Shown piece by piece: positions 53,475 to 63,900 of a stretch of DNA of 64,000 nt (its first letter is position 1; every line of letters starts with the position of its first letter). Made by a program: the position numbers and the translations under genes. The stretch is taken from positions 306,562 to 370,561 of the forward strand of contig NW_020312005.1 of NCBI RefSeq assembly GCF_003144115.1, read 5' to 3'. Source of the DNA: Tilletiopsis washingtonensis (taxonomy: Eukaryota; Basidiomycota; Exobasidiomycetes; Entylomatales). The notes beneath the pieces were generated by a model. The model saw nothing but the letters and a program-made list of their open reading frames with translations. It did not search any database and was not told the origin of the DNA.

Positions 53475-54345
53475 GCTAGAGAAGAACGCGGGGTCAGCCG
53501 GAGCTCTGTCGGGCACAGCACGAGTGCGCAGCTCAGGCCGGACCTGGCCACCACCGCCGTCACAGCTACTCACATTCTGCAGGAGAGAGGTGCGCAGGAC
53601 AGCGGCAAGATGCGTCAGGACCGGCTCTGCTGCGAGACACTTGCACGCAGCACACCACCCCACAACCGCTGCGTCTGCGCCGCGCCTGCGCCATGCGAGC
53701 GAGCGAGCGGTCATGCGGCATGCGTGCTCGTGCGGGGCATACTTACGATGTCGGTGAGGAGTGAGGCGGGAAGGGGCGGAGGAGATGACTTGCGGTGAGG
53801 GCAGGAAGCAGACGGCGCGGCGGGACGGCGGCCTGGGCGGCGGCGGGCGCGGCGCAGGCGGCTGCAGGCGCCTTCTCGCGGCGCGTGCCACGTGGCGCGG
53901 CCGCCCGCCAGGCAGACGGGTGCAGCGCGCGAGCTGCGGCTCGCGCTGGTTCTGCTCCCACGCCCACGCGCGAGCGACTGCCTCGCATCCCGTGCTACGC
54001 CGCTTCTTCGTGCCTTCGTCACGCGGTCGCTGCCCCACCCGCTCTCGCTACCATCTCCCACCCGCCCCCTCGTAAGTATCCCGCGCCGCAACCGCGCCGG
54101 CCGCACCGCATCTTCGCCGCTGCACTCGCACTCTTCGCTGTCGCGTCTCTGCGCATCATGTGCGCGCCCGCCGGCTGGAGCGCATGCGCGCCGAGCGCCT
54201 GCGTGCAGCGCTGCTGGCGTCGATGCCGCGGCTGCGATGAGGAGGGCCGATGAGGAGGGACACATTTGGCTGGTCGGAACAGTTGGCTGATGCAGCCCTG
54301 TACCCTTCCAGAAGGACACTTCTCGCTCCGACACCTCTGCCCATC
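53475..54345. promoter_or_regulatory. Divergent promoter and 5'-UTR introns of the RPS17/RPS22 pair
   Basis: 871 bp between the two start codons. Each gene appears to have a 5'-UTR intron with the same style of donor: GTAAGTATG at 53746 on the minus strand and GTAAGTATC at 54072 on the plus strand (acceptor likely TTCCAG at 54310). The shared promoter must then lie within about 325 bp (53747-54071), which is pyrimidine-rich toward RPS22 (about 54000-54071). Inside the RPS22 UTR intron the 12-mer CGATGAGGAGGG is tandemly repeated (54235-54246 and 54248-54259); it contains GATGAG, the core of the fungal PAC element. Confidence 0.55.
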
Positions 54346-55284
54346 ATGGTCCGCATCTCCGTTCTCGTGAGTGGCTCGTGTTGCCGGGATCTGCGCGGAG
54401 AGCGGCCAGGCTGACGGCGCGCCACGCTTCTGCAGAACGACGCCCTGAACAGCATTGTCAACGCTGAGCGCAAGGGCAAGCGCCAGGTGCTTGTGCGCCC
54501 GTCGTCCAAGGTGACGGTCAAGTTCCTGAGTGTCATGCAGCAGCACGGTGAGTGATCAGCATCAGGACGCGCGGGAGCATGGCGCGCCGCGGGAGACATG
54601 TGCAGTGCGAGTGCTCGCGTGGGTGGAGTGATGCCGGTGGAGAAGCGCTCTTCGCATCTGCGTCAGGCTTGGGACAGCTTCGACGAAGGCGAGCAGCACC
54701 GACACTCGGGCCTATAACTAATGGGCAGCCAACCGGGAGCCTCGCGGCACCCATCCATTGGCGTTCATCTTTAAGGGTCCGAGATAGCAACCGACCTCCT
54801 GCGCGTCCGCATAGGGCGCGCGGGACTCGCTGCTGGCTCTGCAGGACGCAGGCTCCTCCACCGGCATGCTGCAGGCCGGCGCTGAGGGACAGCTCTTCCT
54901 GCTGCGTGCTGTGGCTCTGCGTGTTGTCCGCCGCGGCGTGCTGACGCGTTTGGCGCTGATCCAGGCTACATCGGCGAGTTCGAGATCGTCGACGACCACC
55001 GCTCCGGCAAGATCGTTGTCCAGCTCAACGGCCGGATCAACAAGGCCGGTGTCATCTCGCCGCGCTTCAACGTCTCGCTCGGCCAGATCGAGCAGTACGT
55101 CTCCAACCTGCTGCCCGCTGTGAGTTGCCGCGAGGGGTGTGTTGTGCGTAGGATTCCTGCTCATCGTTCTCACTCGCAGCGTTCGTTCGGCTGCATCGTC
55201 CTCACCACCTCGGCCGGCATCCTCGACCACACCGAGGCGCGCCGCAAGCACGTTGCCGGCAAGATCCTCGGCTACTTCTACTAA
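54346..55284 (+). CDS. RPS22: 40S ribosomal protein uS8 (Rps22 / RPS15A)
   Basis: Small-subunit ribosomal protein that binds the central domain of 18S rRNA. Four coding exons (54346-54366, 54436-54547, 54965-55119, 55180-55284) sum to 131 codons (130 aa), the standard length. Sequence: [86 protein letters not shown], and the end [20 protein letters not shown] with KILGYFY. Intron 2 (54548-54964) is 417 nt, by far the longest intron seen inside a coding region in this window, and it contains a possible H/ACA snoRNA. Confidence 0.96.
54705..54891 (+). ncRNA. Candidate H/ACA-box snoRNA inside RPS22 intron 2
   Basis: Within the 417-nt intron, 54705-54783 can fold as a hairpin: the base CTCGGGCC (54705-54712) pairs with GGTCCGAG (54776-54783), and GCCAA/TTGGC pairs higher up. 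ATAGCA (54784-54789), which fits the H-box consensus ANANNA, follows the stem directly. A second stem pairs CCTGCG (54798-54803) with CGCAGG (54847-54852), extended by TCC/GGA. The nearest ACA is at 54889-54891, farther from the second stem than ideal, so the 3' half is uncertain. Yeast RPS22B carries the H/ACA snoRNA snR44 in an intron, which makes this position plausible. No guide target was checked. Confidence 0.3.
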
Positions 55285-55465
55285 GCGTTGGGACGCGTAT
55301 AGTAGCTGCAGCGGGGATGGGGAGAGGAGAGGTCATTTTTTTCTAGCCGCGTCCATGCATCATTCCAAAACATGTACAACGCTTCTTCTCGTTCATGACA
55401 TGAATGCCTAGATCGAGCGGGCGTGAGGTCGAGATGATGCATTGCTTGTGTCCAGGCATACCGCC

Positions 55466-56561
55466 TCATCGCGCTGGCCAGCCGTCGAGATTGCTCCAGA
55501 TGCGCTGGCAGTCGGCCTCCTCCTCGAGGTTCTCCATGAGCCGGTCCAGCCGCTCGATGTCCTCCTCATCGACGTAGCCGCTCGCCTCTTCATCCTCGTC
55601 CACTTCCTCGGCAGGCTCGCCATCCACCGGCGCGGCGCGGAAGCGCAGCGGCGGGCCAGACGGGATGAGCGCCGAGGTGGCACTGTGCACCGAGTGCCGT
55701 GCGCCCAGGGCCGCCGAGAGCTCGGGCAGGTCGCTCGGGCTGCAGATGACCTGCAGGAGAAGCAGCGTGTGAGCATATGACCTCAAACGCGAGCCTACGG
55801 GTGTGCCTCACCTCGATGCCCTCGCCATGCTCGTCCTCGTACGTGCGCACGTCCTCCGCGCCCGCCTCGACGGCCTCCTCGAACACCTCGTCGAAGCCCG
55901 CACCCTCGGCAGGCGTCAGGTGGATGATGCCCGTGCGGTCAAACAGGTGCGACGTGGAGCTGAGACGTGCGCCAGCGCGGTTGAAGTGCTCCTTGACCTT
56001 GGCATGCGTGCGTGAGGGCGAGTCGGTGGCGCACTCGCTGCGACGCATGGGTCAGAGCATGCCTCCGTGACATGCGCTGAGCTCCACTCACATGATCATG
56101 GCCACGGGCTGCGTGCCGCCCTGCGGCGGCGGCCCGAGTGCCTCGAAGGTGAGCGTCTTGTCGTCGGGCCCGTCTGCGCGCGAGGCCTTGTCGAGCGTGG
56201 CCTGCACCTTGTCCTTGGGCACGTCCATGTCGCGCGCCTTGCGCAGCAGCAGGCCCAGGCGGCTGTTCGTCGCCGCGTCGGCGGAGCGCGTGGGGTGCTG
56301 GCGCACGCAGGCGATGATCTCGCGCGAGAGGGCGCCGTAGAAGGAGCCGCGTGCCGAGTCGTTGGCGGCCTTCTTGTGCCTGATCTTCGACCACTTGTTT
56401 GAGCCCGACGGCGCGGCGGCCGAGGCGTGGAAGGCGTGGCATGCGGCCGGCCGGGCGAGCGGCGGCAGGCGGCGGGCGGCGGCGTGCGTGCCGGCCACAC
56501 ATGCGCCGCTGGGGCCAGCCGTGCTGCAGACGGCGCGGCAGGGGCGCAGGCAGGCGAGCAT
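55466..56561 (-). CDS. TACO1/YebC-family mitochondrial translation factor
   Basis: YebC/TACO1 proteins bind mitochondrial ribosomes or mRNA and promote translation of difficult sequences; TACO1 supports COX1 synthesis in mammals. Three exons (56561-56092, 56037-55812, 55750-55466) sum to 327 codons (326 aa). The N-terminus is a mitochondrial presequence (MLACLRPCRAVCSTAGPSGA, Arg/Ser/Ala-rich). The domain begins SGSNKWSKIRHKKAANDSAR, the family hallmark GHSKWxxIKHKKxxxD, and continues NSRLGLLLRKARDMDVPKDK, ECATDSPSRTHAKVKEHFNR and GFDEVFEEAVEAGAEDVRTY. The C-terminus is Asp/Glu-rich (EEVDEDEEASGYVDEEDIER). Head-to-head with OMA1. Confidence 0.9.
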
Positions 56562-56876
56562 GCCGAGGGTGTGGTGGAGGAGTGCAGGGGGCCCGGGCCA
56601 GGGTGCGGTGAGCGCGTAAGCTGGAAGAAGTGCGGGAGCGGCGCGCATCAACGCTGCTCGTCGGCCGCGTCGCCCGACGGGGCGCTGTTCCCACGCTGTC
56701 GCGCCCCGCACGGCGCTGCGTTGTCCTGATGCGGCGCTGCGCACGCACGTCATGGGCCGCACATGCGCATCCTCTCTTGTCTCTGCACCACACCAGTTGC
56801 AAGGCAGACACGCTCGCTAGAAGACAGGACATTGACGAAGCGGACAGGACAGGGAATCAGGGACGCAAGACCAAGC
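56562..56876. promoter_or_regulatory. Bidirectional promoter, TACO1-like / OMA1
   Basis: 315 bp between outward start codons of two mitochondrial-protein genes, so coordinated expression is possible. The right third (about 56765-56876) is less GC-rich, with GACAGGACA repeats (56823-56852: AAGACAGGAC and GGACAGGACAGGG) just upstream of the OMA1 ATG. Confidence 0.45.
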
Positions 56877-58329
56877 ATGCTCCGCAACACCGTGCGCCAG
56901 GCGGTGCGCAGCCGGGCCATCCCGGCGCTGCCTCGTGCGACAGGGGCGGCGCCGGCCGTGCGTACGGCCACAGCACCGCTGCACACCACTGCTCGGGCAC
57001 CGGCGCAGTACAAGCGCTTTGGCGAGCGTGCCGCTGGTGCCTCCTCGGCCACGGCGCTGTCGCAGCTCGCCAGCCGCTTTGGCGGACGCGGCAGCCCCAA
57101 CGGCGGTGGCCGGCTGGGCGGCCGCGCGCCGCTGCTCATCGTCGTCGTGGTCGGTGCCGGCGGCACGTACTATGTGACGCATCTGGAGCGCGTGCCAACC
57201 ACGGGCCGTCTGCGCTTCATCGACGTCTCGGCGGCGCAGGAGCGGCAGATGGGAGACGATGCGTACAAGCAGACGCTGCAGGAGTACCGCTCGCGCCTCG
57301 AGCCCAGCAACAGTGCACAGACTCGCCGGGTGCGCGCTGTCGCTGAGCGCCTCATTCGAACGCTTGACGGCGAGGTCACGACGCGCGGCATCGAGTGGGA
57401 CGTGCACGTCGTCAATGTGAACGAGAAGAACGCCTTTGTGCTGCCCAACGGCAAGATCTTCGGTGCGCGCCCCGACGCGCTTTCTGCTGCGCCTCGCTGA
57501 CGCTGCGTGCCAGTCATGTCTGGCATTCTCGGCATCTGCAAAGACGATGACGGACTCGCCACTGTGCTCGGCCACGGTGCGTGCTCGAGCTATGCTCGCC
57601 GCTCTGTTTGCAGTGCTGACGGCTGCTTGGCTCTGGCAGAGATCAGCCACACGATCGCACGGCACAGCGCCGAGAAGGCCAGTGGCTTCAAGGTGCTGAT
57701 GGCCTTCGCCCTGGTCGCCGAGCTGTGTGGTCTCGACATTGGCATCTCGCGCGCGGCGGCCACTCTGCTGCTCAGCCTGCCCAACTCGCGCAAGATGGAG
57801 ACAGAAGCCGACCACATGGGTGCGTGGTGCCCCTGCTTGTCCTGCGCGCCCTCACTGATGCTGTCGCAGGCTTGGAGCTCATGTCCAAGGCGTGCTTCGA
57901 CCCGCGCGAGGCGCCACATGTGAGTTGCTGCACTGGCTCAGAAGGATGACCCCAGCTGACATGCCTTTCCAAGCTCTGGTCCGTGATCGCAAGGCTCGCT
58001 CTCGGCGCTATCCATGCTGACAGTGCCGGCGCACAGGGAGCGCATGCAGGCCTCAGAAGGCGGCAGCGGCCGCGGCGACGTGATCAAGGGCCTCGTCAGC
58101 ACGCACCCGGTCAACAGCGCGCGCATCAAGAGCATCGAGAAATGGGTCAGTGTCGCCATGCTGCACTGCTGCGGTGGATGCTGACCGCTCCGTCCCGCAG
58201 CTCCCCGATGCGCTGCAGCACCGAGCAGTCGCAGGCTGTCCCGAGCCCTCGACCGTCAGCGGCTTCAGGTCGGCCATCAGCGACGCCGGCGAGCGCTTCA
58301 TGTCCGAGCCTCGCTTCGCACATCGGTGA
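56877..58329 (+). CDS. OMA1: Mitochondrial inner-membrane metallopeptidase OMA1 (M48 family)
   Basis: Zinc metallopeptidase of mitochondrial inner-membrane quality control. Seven exons are read: 56877-57462, 57514-57576, 57640-57819, then GLELMSKACFDPREAPH to 57919, a 9-nt exon 57974-57982 (Leu-Trp-Ser), 58041 to about 58142, and a final exon to TGA 58327-58329. The N-terminus (MLRNTVRQAVRSRAIPALPR) is a mitochondrial presequence. One membrane helix follows (APLLIVVVVGAGGTYYVTHL, about residues 83-102). The catalytic zinc motif HEISH (His216, Glu217, His220) lies in GHEISHTIARHSAEKASGF, and the downstream METEADHMGLELMSKACFDP supplies the third ligand region. The end matches the family: HPVNSARIKSIEKWLPDAL. 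All splice joins keep the frame. Confidence 0.92.
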
Positions 58330-58681
58330 TTGGCGCGCCCAGCTCACTGAACACCACCGCTCGCACAGGGTCGCGGATAATGCATGGGTATTAGCGAGGG
58401 CCAGATGCGTGACAGGCAGTGACAGGCGCAGGTACATGGTGCGCGGGCGTCTGCAAGGGGTGGATGAGGTGGAAGGGAAGCGCGAGCGGCAATGGTGGGC
58501 CCAAGAGTGGAATGGCGTGAAGAGAGAAGATGGCGGCATGGCGTCACAAAAGTCGTGTGCTCGGACGATGCGCGGCCGTGGGAGAGATACATGAGCGGTC
58601 GGGTCGTGACGGAAGCGTTAAAGGAGGCGAGAGACGGAAGGCGAAGGACGGGCGGGAGAGCGGTGAAAGCGCCGGGTGGGC
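58330..58681. other. Convergent 3' intergenic region
   Basis: 352 bp between the OMA1 stop (plus) and the YDR124W-like gene stop (58682, minus). Purine-rich on the plus strand (GAGGTGGAAGGGAAGCGCGA-type runs, about 58460-58670). No gene seen. Confidence 0.5.
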
Positions 58682-60943
58682 TCATGGGTGGTTGACCCAG
58701 GCCTCGAACGCAGATGCCGGGCCGCCGTGGTGGGCCCCGAGCACGGCCTTGGCCTCGTGCGCGCCCTGCGACATGTACGACTGCGCAGCCTTGGGACTCG
58801 GCGTCGCCGGGCCATTGGACTCGAGCGACGTGTCGAACGACGAGCCGAAGCTCGTGTCGCCGGCCGACGAGTCGCCGACACGGCTGTGCATGTGCGCCGC
58901 CGTCTGCCAGGTGTGCTGCGGGTGCGACTGCTGCTGGTGCTGGTGCTGAAGCTGCTGCTGCTGCTGCGCGTTCCAGCTCTGCTGCTGCTGGTGTTGCTGC
59001 TGTGCGTACTGCTGCTCTTGCGAGAAGCCGCCCCACGAGCCCATAGCAGCGCTGCTGTCGACGCCCTGCAGGCCGAGAGCACCACCGACGGGCGGCTGTT
59101 GCTGCTGCTGGTGCTGGTGGACGAGGCGTGTCCGGTCGTCGAGCTGCATCGGTGCGTTGCGGGCGCTGCCAGGTGCGCTGAACGAGAAGACGTTGTTGCC
59201 CTGGTGTGCTGCGACGCTGCGGGCCGAGTGCTCGTTGGTGCCGTCGAAGGCGCCGTAGTGCTGCTCGTGCGGGTAGAGCTGCTGATGCGGCGGCTGCGGC
59301 GCCGACATGTAGCCGTAGCGCTCGGCATCCGTGACGGGGCCCTGCTGCTGCGAGGCGTGCATGAAGGCCGGGTCCATGAGGTGGGCGTTGGCGGAGACGG
59401 GCGTGATGAGGCCGTGCACCTGCTGGTAGCCGGGGCCACCGTAGCCTGCAGCGGCAGCAGCGGCAGCGGCCTGCGATGCGGCAGCCTGCTGCTTGCGAGC
59501 GCTCGTGTGGGTCGCGTTGTCGTGCAGCTGCCACGTCGAGGCGCCGGCGACGCCGCTGGAGGAGAGCGGGCGCGGCACGTCGAGCATGCCGCTCGAGGTG
59601 CGCATGCTGGTGGCATGTGCTGGCCGCTTGGCGGCGCGCATCGACGACGTCGAGGCGGAGCGGGCGAGAGCCGAGGCGGCGGGCCGCTTCTTGGACGCAG
59701 TGAGCGTGCGGCCGCCCGGAATGCGGTCCTCCTCGTCCTCGGCCGGCGAGTTCGAGCGGCCAGCGTCCGAGGTGGCGGCCTGGTCGTCCTCGCTCCAGCC
59801 GTCGGTGCTGCTGACGCCCACGGTCATCGGCGTGTTCATGTCGACGCCGGCCTCGCGCATCTTCTCCTCCTCGCGCGCAATGCGGTACACGTCCATCAGC
59901 AGGCTCACGCGGTCCGCACGGATGAGCGCGACGACCTCAGCGGTGGCGAGCTGCAGGCGAGCGACCTGGATGCGCTCGCTGCGCAGGATGGTGAGCAGCA
60001 GCAGATGGCGCTCCGGCTTCATGAGGTGGTCGGGCTCCTTGTGGCGCACGCCCTCGGGCCACCATGCCGGCTTGCCCTCCTCGCCCTTGTTGTACGGGCA
60101 GCGCGTCTGCTTCTTGGGCTCGATGATCTTGATCCATGCCTTTGCGACGGTCTTGCACATGCCCTGCTGCAACTGGCTGAAGCGCAGCTCGAGGAACGCC
60201 GTGCGCGACGCCGCGTTCTCGAGGCGCACGTCGACGAGCGGCTGCTGCGCCGCCGAGGCGCTGCGGCTCATGGGCGCACGCGGGACGGCACTGCGCGGGC
60301 CGCCGGCCGAGGACGGGCCGGCAAGCGAGTCGTGCAGCGGCAGCGGCGCCGAGTGCGGCACGTCGTCGAGCATGCGGTGGCCGAAGACCTCGTTGGCCAT
60401 GTTCGTGTCGAGCGGCGCAGGCTTGCGGGCGCGCGACGTCTGGCTCGACGAGGCCGAGCGGCTGAAGGCCGGACGCATGTCCATGCGCGCCTGGTTGGCG
60501 GCGTGCGACGATGACGGCTGGTCGTCGAGGAAGACGTCGCCGGTGTGGATGAGCGGCGTGCCGTGCATGCTGCGCGCGGCGGCGCCCATGCTCTCGTCGC
60601 CCTCGTCGCCCTCGTCGTCGGACATGTCGTCGGCGCCGGCGCCGCCAGCGGCCGTGTCAAACGGATTGGAGCGCGGCTGGTCGGCACTGCCCATGACGAG
60701 GTTCTTGGCCTCCTCGGCAATGCCGCCCTGCACGAACCAGTCGTCGAGGCGGCTCTGCAGCGCCTCGCTGGCGTACGTCTCGACGTCGCCGCGCGCCGAG
60801 ACCCACATGATGGCAAAGTGGCTGCCGTTGATGTAGGCGGCCTTGCCGAGGGCGCGCAGCACCTGGTCGCGCTTGTTCTTGTAGTGCCGGTGCTGGCGCG
60901 ACGGCGAGCTGTACGGCTCGACACGCACGGGAATGCGCGGCAT
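58682..60943 (-). CDS. YDR124W-like (DUF2841) fungal protein with Gln-rich C-terminus
   Basis: Single exon of 753 residues, start MPRIPVRVEPYSSPSRQHRH. An N-terminal block of about residues 25-85 (RDQVLRALGKAAYINGSHFA, IMWVSARGDVETYASEALQS) is well conserved in composition. The DUF2841 helical bundle lies at about residues 238-355: FLELRFSQLQQGMCKTVAKA, WIKIIEPKKQTRCPYNKGEE, WWPEGVRHKEPDHLMKPERH and LLLLTILRSERIQVARLQLA. The WPxGVxHKEPDHL segment is the diagnostic part. Family members include yeast YDR124W and subtelomeric hrmA-cluster proteins of Aspergillus fumigatus; their molecular function is unclear, but a nuclear or regulatory role is often supposed. The C-terminal 200 residues are Gln/His/Ser-rich with CAG/CAA runs. 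The absence of introns contrasts with neighbours. Confidence 0.85.
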   Translation of the reverse strand: MPRIPVRVEPYSSPSRQHRHYKNKRDQVLRALGKAAYINGSHFAIMWVSARGDVETYASEALQSRLDDWFVQGGIAEEAKNLVMGSADQPRSNPFDTAAGGAGADDMSDDEGDEGDESMGAAARSMHGTPLIHTGDVFLDDQPSSSHAANQARMDMRPAFSRSASSSQTSRARKPAPLDTNMANEVFGHRMLDDVPHSAPLPLHDSLAGPSSAGGPRSAVPRAPMSRSASAAQQPLVDVRLENAASRTAFLELRFSQLQQGMCKTVAKAWIKIIEPKKQTRCPYNKGEEGKPAWWPEGVRHKEPDHLMKPERHLLLLTILRSERIQVARLQLATAEVVALIRADRVSLLMDVYRIAREEEKMREAGVDMNTPMTVGVSSTDGWSEDDQAATSDAGRSNSPAEDEEDRIPGGRTLTASKKRPAASALARSASTSSMRAAKRPAHATSMRTSSGMLDVPRPLSSSGVAGASTWQLHDNATHTSARKQQAAASQAAAAAAAAGYGGPGYQQVHGLITPVSANAHLMDPAFMHASQQQGPVTDAERYGYMSAPQPPHQQLYPHEQHYGAFDGTNEHSARSVAAHQGNNVFSFSAPGSARNAPMQLDDRTRLVHQHQQQQQPPVGGALGLQGVDSSAAMGSWGGFSQEQQYAQQQHQQQQSWNAQQQQQLQHQHQQQSHPQHTWQTAAHMHSRVGDSSAGDTSFGSSFDTSLESNGPATPSPKAAQSYMSQGAHEAKAVLGAHHGGPASAFEAWVNHP

Positions 60944-63900
60944 GGCGAAAGGTGTGCTGGGTGCGAGAAGGGAAAGGCGGAGCGGGGCAGTCGGATGAGT
61001 GGGAGCGGCTCACGCGCACACAGGTCGACGTGCGGCGGCGGATGGCAGGTGCAAACGAGTGTGGGTGGCGTCGGCGACGGCGACGGCGGCGAGCGGAAAG
61101 GACGTCGGACGGGGTGGGATGTGGTGTGCGAAAGGAAGGACGCGGGCGCAGCAGGTGCAAGCTCGATCGGCGGAGGTGGGCGAGGCCGGCGAGGGACACG
61201 AGGGCGCAGCGGCGGGAGGATGTGGACGAGAAGGAGGGAGCGCGATGGGCAGGCGTATGCTTTTGACACGGCCTGCAGCGCTGCAGCGAGGTGCAGGCGG
61301 CCCTCTGGGGGTGGCCAGCGCAGGGTGCTGTGCAGCGGTGCGGCCGCTGTGCGCCTCCAGCGAGAGCAACACTCCGGCGCCGGCGGCATCTGGGGTCCAG
61401 CTGCCGCCGAGCCGTTGCGCTTGGGGCTTGCAGGCGGCGTGCGGCGTGCCAACGGCGTGTTGTGGCCACCCGCAGCAGCGCCGGCACCACCAGCAGCAGC
61501 AGCGCTCCGAGAGCCTCACGCTCCACCGCCAGGGGTCGGCGCCTGCGTGCCAGAGCGCATCGCGATGCGCACGGCACGGCGTCACGCCCATCAGCACGCA
61601 GTTCCTCGGGAGGCGCCTGGAGCGCTGCTCGCAGGCTGATCTCGTGCTGCCACTGCGCCCGCAGCCGTGCTCCTGTCCTGCGCTGCTGCATGCTGATGCC
61701 GCGCGGCGCGGCGAGTGCGCGGTGTGGCGGCGCCTCCTCGCCGCCAGGGCCTTGCGTGCAGCAGACGCCGGCGGCCGGCCTGCCGCCTGCTCTGCGGCGC
61801 TGCTGTGCCCCGCGTGCCTGCCGCGAAGATGCACACCGAGAGCAACACTTTTGCGCGCAAAGCTCCTCGTCGAGCGCCCGTGCCGCACCCGCGCAGCCGC
61901 CGTCTCTCCTGCAGCGCTCCAAGCAGCACCGCGCTCTCTCCTGAGCTGCGCTGCGCTCACTGGCCAGCTGCCCGCACGGAGGTGCCACCGGCGGCCGGCG
62001 AGGGCGGCCCGCTGTCTGCTGCGTGCTTCGGGGGTTAAATTCGCATCGGCGCGCGTGCCGCCGCGCGCGAAGGCATGCGAGGCGGCCCGCCAGTGTGTGC
62101 GCCAGTCCCGCAGAAGCCCTCCCACGCGCCCCGAACAGCAACCCTTGGCTCAGCTGCCGGCGAGGAGGGCATCAGCAGCAAGCCGCAGCGGCAGCACCTG
62201 AGCGTGAGGGCCGGCGCGGCCGTGCCGCTCTGCTGCCCGCGCTCGCTGGTGCTGAGACGCTGCACGCCGCAGACCGACGGCTCGAGGTCGCGCACCGCAA
62301 GCTGGTGCTGGCGTCGCCGAGAGGCCCCTTGAGCAGCGACGAGCGCCGTGCGCCGTGCGCGTCACCACCCCTGGGGCTGCGCGCCGTATCCGTGTCCAGC
62401 ACGGGCAGCAGCACGGGGCGCAGCTCGTGCTTCGGCCAAGTCGAGAGAGAGCAAGACCTTGACGCGAGCGCATCCTCGGAAAGCTCCGTCCCGCTCTACT
62501 TCGGCGGCGCGCAGCCCATGCCGCTTGGCACCGGCGTCGAGGCGCCAGGCGCAGCACAACACACGCGCCCGTCCGCCAGCGCACAGCGACGCCGAGAGCG
62601 AGCATGGAGCGAGGGAAGAAGCACGCCTGCGCAACTTGCGGCGCTCGGCTTGCACGCAGAAGGAAGCGCGGCGCGCACCGCTGGCATGCGACGCGCATGC
62701 CGGCTCGCCAAATCCTCCGGAGCCGACGACGCCTTCTCCACGTGATCTGCCGTAGCCCAGACCCACACCAGCGAAGGCTGAGTGCTGCGGCTGCGGCTGA
62801 GAAGCTCGCTTCGCCACCTCTCCTGCGCTGCGCTCGGGCTGCACCTCGCAGGCACGGCCTCCTGTGACGCGGAGGCTTGGAGCGACGCACGCGGCGCGCG
62901 CGACCTCCGCGAGGCGCGCGCGCGCGCGAGGGGCACGGGCAAATCACGTCGCGCCCCTTGCCTCCTCGCCTGCATCTCGCTCAGCAGAGCCGAACGACGC
63001 CCGGCCGAGCCTGAGAGCTGGAGATGCATCTGCTTCGCAGTCTTGAGATCGCCCTGCCCTGGATGAACTCCGCATCCGCCTCAACGCTCAATGCCGCCAT
63101 GTGGGTGGCAAGCCACCGCGCCATGCTGAACCTTGTTCGGCTTGCTCGCTCACGTGCAGCAGTCTCGTCGTCCTCCACATCGCCTCTTGAAGCCTCCACC
63201 GATTCGGAGGCGACTAGACGGCAGGCTCCGCTCAGCCGAATATGAGCGCAGAGCATCCGGCCTACGCCTGCCACATTGCCTCGTGGGCAGAGGCGGCGGA
63301 GGGAGGGGAGGGATGTACGCGAACATTCGGCCGTCCGGGCTGGCTCCTCGCCCCGATGGCGGGTGCCGGCTCCTCTTGACACCGCCCGAGCTGTGCTGTG
63401 CCTAGGTGAGCAGCTCGCATGTCGTGTCGGGCGCTGAGCGGCTGCGATGCTGCTGCTGCTGCCGCTGCTGCTGCTGCATGCTGCTGCTGCTGCCCGCGCG
63501 CGCGGCTTGCGAGTTCGACGGTCACGCGTCAAGGGGCCGCGGAGGCGCGGAGCCGCGCGCCGAGAACTGCACACGTAGGCTTGGCCGCACCGCACGCAGA
63601 CAGAGAGGTCGCCGGCATTGCCGCCTGCCGCTCTGCTCCGCCATCGCAGCATCAGCTGGGGCAGGAGCACCGATGCTGCTTTGACGGGATCGCCGCTTCT
63701 GGGCCACACGTCTTCTACGTCTCCCGCGAAGGCCTGATGTGCGCGGCGCGTGCGCACGGCGCGGGGAGCGGCTGACGCCCCGCTAGAAGCAGGGCGTCGT
63801 CCTGCGGCGAGATCGGGTGCCGGCCGCGAGCCGTGCGAGGTGCGTCGTTGCTCTCGGAGCATCGCTCGGTGCTGCTCTGCCACCATGTGCCCTGAACGCT

